The notes beneath the pieces are model-generated. The model worked only from the letters and a program-made list of their open reading frames with translations. It was not told where the DNA came from and did not search any database. Of a DNA stretch of 64,000 bases, positions 50,405 to 58,333 are shown piece by piece (the first letter of the stretch is position 1; every line of letters begins with the position of its first letter). A program made the translations under genes and the position numbers. This stretch comes from an uncultured Faecalibacterium sp. (GTDB taxonomy: Bacteria; Bacillota; Clostridia; Oscillospirales; Ruminococcaceae): positions 1-64,000 of the forward strand of contig CALESJ010000004.1 in NCBI GenBank assembly GCA_937907025.1. Direction: 5' to 3'.

Positions 50405-52282
50405 TTACATGTTACCAAAGAAGTTTCTTGCGCTTACCAATGTGCCGTTCTGGTACATTTCGAAGTGGCAGTGGTTACCGGTAGAGTTGCCGGTGGAGCC
50501 CACATAGCCAATCACCTGACCGCGCTGCACAGCCTGTCCGACGGAGCAGCCCAGGGACGACATATGGCCGTACAGGGTCCGCCAGCCGTTGCCGTGGTCG
50601 ATGATGACATAGTTGCCGTAGCTGTAATGGTAGCCGGCGGTGACGACCACACCGGAATCCGCCGCATAAATCGGCGTACCGTAAGGCGCGCAGATATCGG
50701 CGCCCTTATGGTAGGAGCTCATCCAGCGGCTGACGTAGGTATAGCCAGGCACCGGCCACATCCACTCGCCCGAGCCGTAGGTGGCGGTCATGCCGCTCTT
50801 CAGGCGGGTACCTTTGGTGACGTATTCGGTCACAGGTTCCTTCAGCGTGTCCACCTTGACGATATTCGTTTCGGTCAGCACACCATCCACATAAACCAGG
50901 TCCTGGGTCAGTTCCTGGATGCCGTTTTCGCCCGGGCTGTCCACCACGGTCTTGCCGAAGTCGTACTCGTCGCTTTCACTGGTGACAGTATCAAAGGGAA
51001 CTTCGACAGTGTAGCTCTGCCGTTCGATGACTTCCACCTTCAGCAGTTCAGGCGAAGACACGCCGGTGGTGATCTGCTCGCCTTCTTCCAGTTCCTGGTC
51101 CAGCGAAGTCAGCTGCGGGTTCATGGAAGCCAGCGAATCCCAAGACACGCCGGTGTTGTCCACCACAGTCTGCACCGTTTCGTCGGCGCCGGCGGTATAG
51201 GTCATGGGCCCGCCGCCCTCGTTCATGGCCGCAATCACATCGCTGTACGGCATGATGGAGTCCAGCAGATAAATGCCGTCCACCAGCGAGATGTCATGTA
51301 CAAAGCTGACGCGGCGGTTCGGGTCGGAGGTATCCTCATACGGCTGCTTGACGCTTTCCAGGTAGGAGCGCAGATGGTCGCCGTCGTTGATGACAAACTT
51401 CAGTTCCCCGTCCACATACACGGCGGTGCCTTCGCCGATCTCATCGCTGGAGGCTCCCAGAATGGCGTTGGCCACTTCGCTTTCGGTCATGGTTTCGTTG
51501 TTGATGGCCAGCGTATATGTAGGCGAAATATTCCACTGTCCTTCGGACACGCTGCCGCCGTTGCTCTGCATCACGCTCTTGGCGGTGTCGATACGCCCCT
51601 GCACATCATCGCGGGCGTTTTCAAATACCTGTTCATTGGCCACATAGCCAACAGACTCGCCGTCCACAATGACGTTCAGCACATAATCGTAGCCCAGGCC
51701 GGTCTTGACCACATAGAAAAGGCCGACAGCCGCTGCCACCGGCAGCAGGTAGGACAACGCATTCAGTACAACCGGGAAATACCGCAACGCGCCGCGCCGG
51801 AAATACCGCATCTTTTCCTTGCGGATCTGGCGGGCACTTTCGTCCGGCAGGGCCTCTTCCAGCTCACCGATATGTTTGAGGCCGGAATGCATCCGGCGGA
51901 AAGGCTCGGTGAGGTCTTCCAGCAGGGTGATGAATCCCAACAGGAAGGGCCGGGCGATGGTCAGAATCAGCTGCCCGGCGTGAGCCGCCACCACACGAAC
52001 GGTTTTCTCCACGCCGCGAACGGCGCAGATCATGGCGTATTCCACCCAGAAACCGATCAGATACAAAGCATCCCCGATGATGGTGGCATGGGGCAGGCGG
52101 CGCACCATATTGGCCATACGGGCGCGGCGGGCTTTCTTTTTGGTACTGCGGTGCCAGGAACGCACCGTCAAGCCGCAGCGGACATCGTCCAGCCAGAGGG
52201 CCAGCTTGCCGGGTCCGCGGTGCTTTTTGCGGCTCCCCGACTTCTTGCTCGTCGGCTTTTCGTCAAGTTGCGAAGACTTCAA
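50405..52282 (-). CDS. Large membrane-anchored M23 peptidase with G5 domain
   Basis: A 625-residue cell-wall enzyme. A long basic cytoplasmic N-terminus (about residues 1-60, rich in Lys/Arg) precedes hydrophobic stretches at about 65-120 and 165-190 (VLNALSYLLPVAAAVGLFYVV). Outside lies a Ser/Thr/acidic linker of roughly 250 residues, then a G5 domain (EVPFDTVTSESDEYDFGKTV, VVDSP...TNIVKVDT) and a LysM-like stretch SWDSLASMNPQL. The C-terminal M23 domain has the metal motif HKGADICAPYG and HCHFE. It probably remodels peptidoglycan at the cell surface. The start is a TTG at 52282 after AAGGAG. Related proteins with the long N-terminal membrane part occur in Ruminococcaceae, but their precise role is unknown. 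Confidence 0.88.
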   Translation of the reverse strand: MKSSQLDEKPTSKKSGSRKKHRGPGKLALWLDDVRCGLTVRSWHRSTKKKARRARMANMVRRLPHATIIGDALYLIGFWVEYAMICAVRGVEKTVRVVAAHAGQLILTIARPFLLGFITLLEDLTEPFRRMHSGLKHIGELEEALPDESARQIRKEKMRYFRRGALRYFPVVLNALSYLLPVAAAVGLFYVVKTGLGYDYVLNVIVDGESVGYVANEQVFENARDDVQGRIDTAKSVMQSNGGSVSEGQWNISPTYTLAINNETMTESEVANAILGASSDEIGEGTAVYVDGELKFVINDGDHLRSYLESVKQPYEDTSDPNRRVSFVHDISLVDGIYLLDSIMPYSDVIAAMNEGGGPMTYTAGADETVQTVVDNTGVSWDSLASMNPQLTSLDQELEEGEQITTGVSSPELLKVEVIERQSYTVEVPFDTVTSESDEYDFGKTVVDSPGENGIQELTQDLVYVDGVLTETNIVKVDTLKEPVTEYVTKGTRLKSGMTATYGSGEWMWPVPGYTYVSRWMSSYHKGADICAPYGTPIYAADSGVVVTAGYHYSYGNYVIIDHGNGWRTLYGHMSSLGCSVGQAVQRGQVIGYVGSTGNSTGNHCHFEMYQNGTLVSARNFFGNM

Positions 52283-52344
52283 AACGGAACTCCTTTCCGC
52301 GCCCGAAAGACGCGTACACAGGGAAACTCAAAAGTGGGTAAAAT

Positions 52345-53289
52345 TCATTCTTCCGCCGTTCCGGGGTCGGTCAGCGGCAAGTCACGCAGGACTTCCCGCA
52401 GCTCATCCCCAGCAGGCAGACCGCAGGCTCGGCAGGCACCGGAAAAGTCGTCAGGCGGCAGACTTTCAAACCGGTGCGGTTCGGCGTGCGGCGGTTCAGC
52501 AAAGGCCAGCACCGCGCAGTGCAGGGCGTGGCGGTGCAGAAGTGTTTCTGCGCCGCCGTACAGGGAATCCCCTGCCAGCGGGTGGCCGATATAGGCCATG
52601 TGCACCCGGATCTGGTGGGTGCGGCCGGTGCGCGGCAGGCAGGCCACCAGGCTGTGGTCGCCTCCGGCGGCCAGCACCTGGTAATCAGTGCGGCTGGGTT
52701 TGCCGTCGGCGCGCACGCACCGCCCGATGATGGAATCACCGCGGCGGCCCAAAGGCGCGTCGATGCGGCCCGGTCCCAGGGGCATTTCCCCCTGTACCAG
52801 GGCCAGATAGCATTTTCGGGCGGAAGCCGCCAGCCCCGGTGCCGCGTAGGCGTTCTGGGCCAGCAGAACCAGACCGCTGGTATTTTTATCCAGACGATTG
52901 GTGGGGCGGAACACCCCCGTGCGTCCGCTGCTTTGCAGATGGTACAGCCAGCCATTGGCCAGCGTGCCATCGGTATGGTTCAGGGTGGGATGTACGGCCA
53001 GGCCGGCGGGCTTGTCCACCACGGCAGCGAAAGCACTTTCGTACACCAGGGTGAACGGGACCGGCTGGGGCGTGACCGATGTAGACGGTTCGGGCGGCAG
53101 TTCAAACCGGATGGTCTGACCTGTGCGGACCGGCTGGTCGGTATGCAGCGGTGCGTCATCGGCAAAAAAGCCCTGTCCCTGGTGTTTGACCGCTTTGATG
53201 CAGGAGGCACTGACCCCCATCTGGCGTAAAAACACGCCAAGACGTTGACCTTCCGCCTGCGGCGACACCATAAACACCAGCGATTGCAA
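52345..53289 (-). CDS. RluA family pseudouridine synthase
   Basis: A protein of about 314 residues. An N-terminal S4-like region (QRLGVFLRQMGVSASCIKAV) is followed by the pseudouridine synthase core, with the catalytic Asp in the motif TNRLDKNTSGLVLLAQN and the end motif GRTHQIRVHMAYIGHPLAGD. The target (rRNA or tRNA) cannot be read from sequence. The TTG at 53289 gives a normal RluA N-terminus; GTG at 53313 and ATG at 53271 are alternatives. The C-terminus ends with an acidic tail LPLTDPGTAEE. Confidence 0.88.
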   Translation of the reverse strand: MQSLVFMVSPQAEGQRLGVFLRQMGVSASCIKAVKHQGQGFFADDAPLHTDQPVRTGQTIRFELPPEPSTSVTPQPVPFTLVYESAFAAVVDKPAGLAVHPTLNHTDGTLANGWLYHLQSSGRTGVFRPTNRLDKNTSGLVLLAQNAYAAPGLAASARKCYLALVQGEMPLGPGRIDAPLGRRGDSIIGRCVRADGKPSRTDYQVLAAGGDHSLVACLPRTGRTHQIRVHMAYIGHPLAGDSLYGGAETLLHRHALHCAVLAFAEPPHAEPHRFESLPPDDFSGACRACGLPAGDELREVLRDLPLTDPGTAEE

Positions 53290-53362
53290 GACGCAGACCG
53301 CCCCCTTCCCCACACTTATACGGTTGCCATTATAGCATAAAGCGGCGTATGTTGCAAACCGC

Positions 53363-53391
53363 TTGCCAAAATTTCATCGATGTGGTATATT
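53363..53391 (+). promoter_or_regulatory. Promoter of rnpB
   Basis: TTGCCA (53363-53368) and TATATT (53386-53391) are 17 nt apart. They place the start at about 53398, just before the RNase P RNA. The divergent RluA-type gene starts about 100 nt away on the other strand. Confidence 0.88.
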
Positions 53392-53398
53392 TTAACGT

Positions 53399-53774
53399 AA
53401 CGAGTGGAACATACGACGGCGGGACGGCGCTGGCAACAGCGACCGTTCTGAGGAAAGTCCGGGCTTCTCAGAGGCATGACAACTGCTAACGGCAGCCGGG
53501 GGCGACCCTAGGGAAAGTGCAACAGAAAGAAACCGCCGCCTTCGGGCGGTAAGGATGGAAAGGCGAGGTAAGAGCTCACCAGCGCACTGGCGACTTTGCG
53601 GCTATGTAAACCCTGTCAGAAGCAACATCCGTATGGGACATATGTGGAAGCCTCGCACGTCCCGGAGATGGCATGACGCCTGCGACCTCGTGCCACAGGC
53701 GCGGAGCCTTGCGGTGACGCAAGGTCAAGATAGATCGTCGTTTGATACAGAACCCGGCTTACGGTCCAGTCGTT
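53399..53774 (+). ncRNA. rnpB: RNase P RNA (bacterial type A)
   Basis: About 376 nt. Signature regions are GAGGAAAGTCCGGGC near the 5' end, the GAGGTAAGAGCTCACC region in the middle, and ATACAGAACCCGGCTTA near the 3' end. The terminal helix P1 pairs AACGAGTGGA (53399-53408) with TCCAGTCGTT (53765-53774), with one mismatch, which fixes the ends. The gene has a good promoter and terminator. Confidence 0.95.
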
Positions 53775-53776
53775 AC

Positions 53777-53822
53777 AAAACGCGCCCGCCAGGAAGGGAA
53801 ACCTTCCGGCGGGCGCGTTTTC
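53777..53822 (+). terminator. Terminator of rnpB
   Basis: A long perfect stem, about 20 bp (AAAACGCGCCCGCCAGGAAG and its complement) around a GGAAA-type loop, is followed by TTTTCTTTG. It lies just past the bofA end, which is on the other strand, so it may serve both. Confidence 0.9.
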
Positions 53823-53831
53823 TTTGTCTGT

Positions 53832-54080
53832 TCAAATCAGCGGGAGGACCAACAGCAGAATGACCCCGGGCAGGCCCAGCACGGCGGCCACAAATCCGGT
53901 AAAGGCATTCAGAGGCAGGGTCACACCGGTATAGGGAGCCAGAAGGGCCACCGCGGCCAGCCCTGCCACCCCGCATACGGCCCCGGCCAGCACACTGCGT
54001 ACCGGATGACGCCCGGCCGCCGCGGTGCGGGCCACTGCCAGCAGGCAAAGCCCGCCCAACACCAGCATCAGCGGCGGCAA
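53832..54080 (-). CDS. bofA: BofA-like protein (SigK-processing inhibitor family)
   Basis: An 82-residue membrane protein made of three hydrophobic helices. The C-terminal motif LPLNAFTGFVAAVLGLPGVILLLVL is the BofA signature, with its conserved Asn-x2-Thr and G-x-PG. In Bacillus BofA holds the SpoIVFB protease inactive until the forespore signals. It overlaps DUF2508 by 13 nt, and that gene follows spoIVA by a 19-nt gap, so it belongs to the spore cluster. Confidence 0.87.
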   Translation of the reverse strand: MPPLMLVLGGLCLLAVARTAAAGRHPVRSVLAGAVCGVAGLAAVALLAPYTGVTLPLNAFTGFVAAVLGLPGVILLLVLPLI

Positions 54081-54304
54081 GGTGCCTCACCTCCCCGCAG
54101 CTCCCGCAAAAGAAACCGGCAGCGGCATTCCAGCGCGGCGTGCTCATAAATCAGCTGCTCCACCGCAAAATGGTCCTGGGCCTCCTGAAAGGCGGCTTCG
54201 TTGGCACGCAATTCCCGATAGGTCCGGCACAGCGCTGCCACAGCGGCAGCCCGGGCCTTGCGTGCCGAGCGTTCCCGGCGATTGCCGGGTGAAAAGAATC
54301 CCAT
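54068..54304 (-). CDS. yaaL: DUF2508 (YaaL-like) protein
   Basis: A 78-residue soluble, highly charged helical protein. The pattern RARAAAVAALCRTYRELRANEAAFQEAQDHFAVEQLIYEHAALE fits DUF2508/YaaL. YaaL is usually encoded directly upstream of bofA (recR-yaaL-bofA in Bacillus), and that pairing is kept here although recR is absent. The function is unknown. The ATG at 54304 follows GGAGCGACGCC, a slightly long spacing. Confidence 0.83.
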   Translation of the reverse strand: MGFFSPGNRRERSARKARAAAVAALCRTYRELRANEAAFQEAQDHFAVEQLIYEHAALECRCRFLLRELRGGEAPCRR

Positions 54305-54323
54305 GGCGTCGCTCCTTCCCCGT

Positions 54324-55799
54324 TCAGAGCAGAATACAGATCAGACCGTCACAGCCTTCGTTGATGATGCGTTCCAGGGTGGTCTGCAGTCGGGAACGGG
54401 CCGCCTGGGGCATGTGAAGCAGTTTGGCCTGGAGGCCTTCGTTGACCAGTTCGTTCAGGCTCTTGCCAAAGATGTTGGTGCTCCACAGCTTGCCGGGGTC
54501 GCTCTCGAAATCCTTGAGCAGGTTGCGGATGAGTTCTTCCCCCTGCTCCTCGCTGCCCACGGTGGGAGAAAGTTCGGTGTGAATGACCGCCCGCATGATG
54601 TGCAGAGAGGGTGCACTGGCCGACAGGCGCACACCGTACTGCCCGCCCTGACGCACGATCTCCGGCTCTTCCAGTTTGAGTTCATCCAGCCCCGGCATGA
54701 CGATACCGTACCCGGTAGCCTCCACCTGGGCCAGGGCGCCCTTGAGCTTTTCATAGGCGCGCTTGGCACGGGCCAGCTCCACGATGCAGGGCAGCAGGCT
54801 GGCTTCATCCACGATATCCAGCCCCGTCTGTTCCCCGAGGATCTTATAGAAAATGTCCTGCGCAATCCCCAGGCGCAGATGCACCGTGCCGGTGGCCAGG
54901 TCCATGCCGATGAGGGTCGCGTCGGTGATATACTCGCAGTCGATCTGCAGGTTGCGGCGGCTCACATCTCCCATCTTGCGGGCTTTGGAGGCCATCTCCA
55001 GCAGGGCACCGTACACCGCGCTCTGCAGCCAGTGGCCGGGTTCCAGCATGGTCACCCAGGGCGGCATAGAAACGGCAATTTCCCGGATAGGGAATTCGTA
55101 CAGCAGCTTCTGCAGCACTTCGTCCAGCTTTTCGGCGGTAACTTCCAGGCAGTTGATGGGAACCACTGGCCGGCCGTACTGCTCCTGCAGTTCTTCGGCC
55201 AGGGCACGGCTGGCTTCGCTGTCCGGGTCGGTACAGTTGAGCAGAATCAGGTAGGGCCGCCCGCTCTCCTCCAGCTCCTGCATGATGCGGCGCTCGGCAT
55301 CCACATAGGCTTCCCGGGGCAGGTCCGCAATGGAACCGTCGGTGGTAACGGCCAGGCCGATGGTGGCATGTTCCCGGATGACCCGCTGGGTACCGGTTTC
55401 GGCCGCCAGGTCAAAAGGCACGGCGGAATCAAACCAGGGGCTTTTCACCAGCCGGGGTTCGCCGTTTTCCTCATGGCCGAGGGCGCCGTCCACCATGTAG
55501 CCTACGCAGTCGATGAGCCGGGCCCGGAAGCTGCCCCCTCCGGACAGTTCGATCTCTACCGCCTGCTCAGGAATGAATTTGGGTTCGGTGGTCATGATGG
55601 TCCGCCCGGCGGCAGACTGGGGCAGTTCATCGGTGGCGCGGGCACGCTGGGCGTCCTGCTTGATATGGGGCAGCAGCATCAGCTCTGCAAACCGTTTGAT
55701 AAAACTGCTTTTGCCGCTGCGCACCGGCCCCACGACACCGATGTAGATGTCGCCGCCGGTGCGCCGGGCCATGTTCTGATAAATCTGTTCCTGGGTCAC
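54324..55799 (-). CDS. spoIVA: Stage IV sporulation protein A, SpoIVA
   Basis: This spore-coat morphogenetic ATPase polymerises on the forespore surface. The 491-residue protein has a Walker A motif GPVRSGKSSFIKRF (residues 24-37), TIMTTEPKFIPEQAVEIEL and DCVGYMVDGALGHEE as the switch/Walker B area, and KSPWFDSAVPFDLAAETGT. The C-terminal polymerisation domain ends in NEGCDGLICILL. In Bacillus it is anchored by the small amphipathic SpoVM peptide, encoded here at 57518. The SPOCS-LysM gene lies 21 nt upstream. Confidence 0.96.
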   Translation of the reverse strand: MTQEQIYQNMARRTGGDIYIGVVGPVRSGKSSFIKRFAELMLLPHIKQDAQRARATDELPQSAAGRTIMTTEPKFIPEQAVEIELSGGGSFRARLIDCVGYMVDGALGHEENGEPRLVKSPWFDSAVPFDLAAETGTQRVIREHATIGLAVTTDGSIADLPREAYVDAERRIMQELEESGRPYLILLNCTDPDSEASRALAEELQEQYGRPVVPINCLEVTAEKLDEVLQKLLYEFPIREIAVSMPPWVTMLEPGHWLQSAVYGALLEMASKARKMGDVSRRNLQIDCEYITDATLIGMDLATGTVHLRLGIAQDIFYKILGEQTGLDIVDEASLLPCIVELARAKRAYEKLKGALAQVEATGYGIVMPGLDELKLEEPEIVRQGGQYGVRLSASAPSLHIMRAVIHTELSPTVGSEEQGEELIRNLLKDFESDPGKLWSTNIFGKSLNELVNEGLQAKLLHMPQAARSRLQTTLERIINEGCDGLICILL

Positions 55800-55820
55800 A
55801 GGAGGGTCCCCCTTTCCTTG

Positions 55821-57362
55821 TTACAGAGCCGCCGGAATCAGCAAACAGGCGGCCTGGGTGGTGGTTTCCTGTCCGGCATCGGTCAGGCCGTTGGCGGCAG
55901 TCAGGTCCCCGGCGCGGGCATGGTAGCGCTTGGCGATGTCAAAAAGGCGCTCCCCCGCCTGGGCATAATAGAGATAGAGCGCCGGGCCGTCGGCTTTGTC
56001 CGGGTATTCCTCCCCCAATTCCACCGTTTGCACCACGTCCCGGCTCTGCACATACAGAAGCTGCCCATGGACGGCCAGTTCCGCTTCCACACGCATACGG
56101 TCCCCGCTGCGGCTGCTGGACACCCGCGCCACACTGACACCCGCATGCACCACGAAATCGGCGGCCTGGCCCGGCCAGGAATCTGGCAGCTGCCAGGTGA
56201 ACGGCTTGTCGTAACAGGTCATCTCGCCCCGGGCATCGGCGCACAGCACATGGGCCACGCCCCGTCCGGTAAGGCGGACACTGGCAGGGGTGCCTTCCTC
56301 CTCCCCTGCCTGGGCCACGCCCAGGGTGACGAAGCAGCCCCGCACCACGGCTTCGGGATCGGGCAGGGCGTCCTCCACACTGACCGACACTGTGGTGTCC
56401 AGATCGGTGGCTTTTTGCAGCAGACGGCAGGGGCTAACGGTGACTTCCGTCTGGCAGACGCTGGAGTAGGCATCCGCCACGGCGGTGTATTCCACCGCGC
56501 GCCAGGTTTCGGCGTGCAGCTTCCAGGTCACAGTGAGCATGGGTTCGTCCCCGGCGTTGTCGGCGGCCGCCAGGGTGGCAGACAGTACCTCGCCCCAGCA
56601 GCAGCACATGTCCCCTTCTGCGGCGCCTTCCATCTCCACCATCTGCCGCACCGGCAGTTCCTTCTGCCGTACCGACAGGTCTTCCTCTCCTTCAGGGCGG
56701 TAGACGGCTTCCAGACGCAGGATGCCCTGGCAGCTGATCTGGCCGGTCTGCACCGTACAGCTTTGGGACAGATAGCAGCCGCCGATGTCAAGGATGGCTT
56801 CCCCGGTACCGGGCAGCGGGAAGGTCGTTTCGGCCGTGCAGGCTTTTTCCACGGCTGCCACCGGGGTTACACCGCACAGGGTCTGGGTGCGCTGCTCAAT
56901 GCCGCAGTCCGCCAGGGAGGTCAGCAGGTCCCGCTCTTCCAGCTGCAGCGCTGCCACACACAGGGTGTAGGCGCCCCGCAGGTCGATGCGGTGTTCGCTG
57001 ACAGCCCGGCAGTTGCAGTATTCCACCTCGCCCCACAGACGGGCAGGACCAGGAGCATACCGTCCGGCGGGCAGTTCCACCGATTTTTCAAAGGGAAATT
57101 TCTGCTCGGTCCGCCACAGCCGGGCGCCGTTTTCATCCGACTGATAATACACAGTACACCGCAGATACCCGTCCCCCTGCCAGCGGGCACCGGTCAGATC
57201 GTTGTGTATGACCACCGGCTCGATCAGACACTTGACGATCTTGAACACGGCAGGCAGGTAGTCCGGGATGAGGATCTCCGTTTCCACCGGCAGTTCCAGC
57301 CGCGTTTCCCATCGCCCGCCATAGGCGGTGATGGTATCGTTGAACACCTTCAGTTCCATCAT
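55821..57362 (-). CDS. SPOCS/DUF3794 domain protein with C-terminal LysM
   Basis: A 513-residue protein built from repeated DUF3794 (SPOCS) units that recur through the sequence, for example LLVLPAC-like and VEAEL... beta-rich blocks (YVQSRDVVQTVELGEEYP is one) and a C-terminal LysM (YLYYAQAGERLFDIAKRYHA). The region before it is rich in Cys. SPOCS domains occur in spore coat and cortex-associated proteins such as SafA and YppG relatives. The start is an ATG at 57362 after GGGAGG; the upstream in-frame extension has no domain. Probably cotranscribed with spoIVA. A sigma-E-type promoter is suggested at 57401-57429. Confidence 0.85.
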   Translation of the reverse strand: MMELKVFNDTITAYGGRWETRLELPVETEILIPDYLPAVFKIVKCLIEPVVIHNDLTGARWQGDGYLRCTVYYQSDENGARLWRTEQKFPFEKSVELPAGRYAPGPARLWGEVEYCNCRAVSEHRIDLRGAYTLCVAALQLEERDLLTSLADCGIEQRTQTLCGVTPVAAVEKACTAETTFPLPGTGEAILDIGGCYLSQSCTVQTGQISCQGILRLEAVYRPEGEEDLSVRQKELPVRQMVEMEGAAEGDMCCCWGEVLSATLAAADNAGDEPMLTVTWKLHAETWRAVEYTAVADAYSSVCQTEVTVSPCRLLQKATDLDTTVSVSVEDALPDPEAVVRGCFVTLGVAQAGEEEGTPASVRLTGRGVAHVLCADARGEMTCYDKPFTWQLPDSWPGQAADFVVHAGVSVARVSSSRSGDRMRVEAELAVHGQLLYVQSRDVVQTVELGEEYPDKADGPALYLYYAQAGERLFDIAKRYHARAGDLTAANGLTDAGQETTTQAACLLIPAAL

Positions 57363-57400
57363 GTATGTCCTCCCTTGTGTTGCTTTGGGCTTTCTTGTGC

Positions 57401-57429
57401 ATCTATATGCACCCCGCGGCGGAAATAGC
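57401..57429 (-). promoter_or_regulatory. Candidate sigma-E-type promoter of the SPOCS-spoIVA unit, overlapping a palindrome
   Basis: On the minus strand GCTATTT (57423-57429) and CATATAGAT (57401-57409) are spaced by 13 nt, loosely like sigma-E boxes (ATATT and CATACAnT). The -10 part is inside the perfect palindrome GTGCATCTATATGCAC (57397-57412). Mismatches leave real doubt. Confidence 0.35.
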
Positions 57430-57457
57430 ATACAGCAGGACAAGTTTTCCGGGCAAA

Positions 57458-57488
57458 GAAAAAAGCCCCGCCCGAAGGCGGAGCCATG
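57458..57488 (-). terminator. Terminator of thiN-spoVM
   Basis: GGCTCCGCC-TTCG-GGCGGGGC forms a UUCG-capped stem with one wobble, followed by TTTTTTC on the minus strand. It lies 30 nt past the spoVM stop and separates it from the SPOCS gene. Confidence 0.85.
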
Positions 57489-57517
57489 TTCCGGATATTG
57501 TGCCGGACGGCGGGTGC

Positions 57518-57586
57518 TCAGACTTTGAACACCGCGCGCAGAATCCAGCGGAAAGCAGGCGGACATTTGACAATGACGATTTGCAT
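57518..57586 (-). CDS. spoVM: Stage V sporulation protein M, SpoVM
   Basis: A 22-codon gene. The ATG is at 57586 and follows GGAGGTGCGCT at 7-nt spacing. The peptide begins MQIVIVKCPP and ends RAVFKV; the middle is AFRWIL. This matches SpoVM: a short N-terminal strand-like part, a helix-bending Pro, then an amphipathic helix with basic and hydrophobic residues. Synteny supports it: rsmB-rlmN-stp-prkC-rsgA-thiN-spoVM is the conserved Bacillus order, with rpe missing here. SpoVM senses forespore membrane curvature and anchors SpoIVA, whose gene lies 1.7 kb away. It is too short for ORF finders. Cys8 is unusual. Confidence 0.87.
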   Translation of the reverse strand: MQIVIVKCPPAFRWILRAVFKV

Positions 57587-57649
57587 AGCGCACCTCCAAC
57601 CTCTTTTTTGCCTGGGGTGAGCCATACTATGCAGACAAAACAGCCGATG

Positions 57650-58333
57650 TTACCCGTCGGCGCGGGAAAGTACCACCAGACCGTACCCGCTGCGGCAGGC
57701 AAGGGTCGCCTGCGGGGCGGTGAATTCGTTGCTGACGCCCAGCGGATAATCCGGGGTAAGGGTGGCGTCTTCCAGCGGATAGAACACGCCCTGCTCGCTT
57801 ACGCCCTGCAGCGGGCCGTCCAGTGGGAACAGGGAAAGGTACATCCACGCCCCTCTTTCCAGCGTCAGGGGCTGGCCGGGGCACAGAACATGCAGTTCGC
57901 TGCGCTCATTGGCCAGGGTAACTTTGACCCCGGCCTTTGCCATGAACAGAGCCGTGTTCAGGTTGGCCAGCGTATGTTCCAGCCGGGCGCCGCCCAGCGC
58001 ACCGAGAAAGACGACCTCTTTGCAGCCGTGTTCCACCAGCCAGCGGGCGGCGTAGTGGGTGTCGGTATCATCCTTCACATGAGGCAGGATGATAGTGCCT
58101 TCGGGGACCGGGTCCGGACGGGGCGCCGAGTCAAAATCCCCCAGCAGCAGGTCCGGACGGATGCCCAGCCGGTCGGCATTGCGGTAGCCCGCATCACAGG
58201 CAATAACAAAGGTATCCGGCGTCAGGTAGCGCCGCATATCCGCTGTGACCGGCACAGCAGAAAGCACCGCCGCGCGGGTGAAGGGCGCGGCGGGCTTGAT
58301 TTCCTGATTGGGCTGCGGGTCGGTGAGTTTCAC
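57650..58333 (-). CDS. thiN: Thiamine pyrophosphokinase
   Basis: It converts thiamine to thiamine pyrophosphate with ATP. The 227-residue protein has the N-terminal catalytic part (FVIACDAGYRNADRLGIRPD, LLLGDFDSAPRP, KDDTDTHYAARW) and the B1-binding C-terminal half (PLEDATLTPDYPLGVSNEF). No ATG fits. The GTG at 58333 overlaps the rsgA stop as GTGA, with AAAGGAG 9 nt upstream. In Bacillus rpe separates rsgA and thiN; here the gene is lost or moved. Confidence 0.92.
   Translation of the reverse strand: MKLTDPQPNQEIKPAAPFTRAAVLSAVPVTADMRRYLTPDTFVIACDAGYRNADRLGIRPDLLLGDFDSAPRPDPVPEGTIILPHVKDDTDTHYAARWLVEHGCKEVVFLGALGGARLEHTLANLNTALFMAKAGVKVTLANERSELHVLCPGQPLTLERGAWMYLSLFPLDGPLQGVSEQGVFYPLEDATLTPDYPLGVSNEFTAPQATLACRSGYGLVVLSRADG

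Noticed and set aside
50465..52594. A 709-codon plus-strand open frame with regular His/Val/Gly-rich translation
   Set aside because: It is the antisense shadow of the M23/G5 protein gene, without a plausible start.
54258..57428. A 1056-codon open frame on the plus strand
   Set aside because: It is antisense to spoIVA and the SPOCS gene, whose motifs are clear. It has no RBS or recognisable domain, and high GC content with codon bias readily produces such frames.
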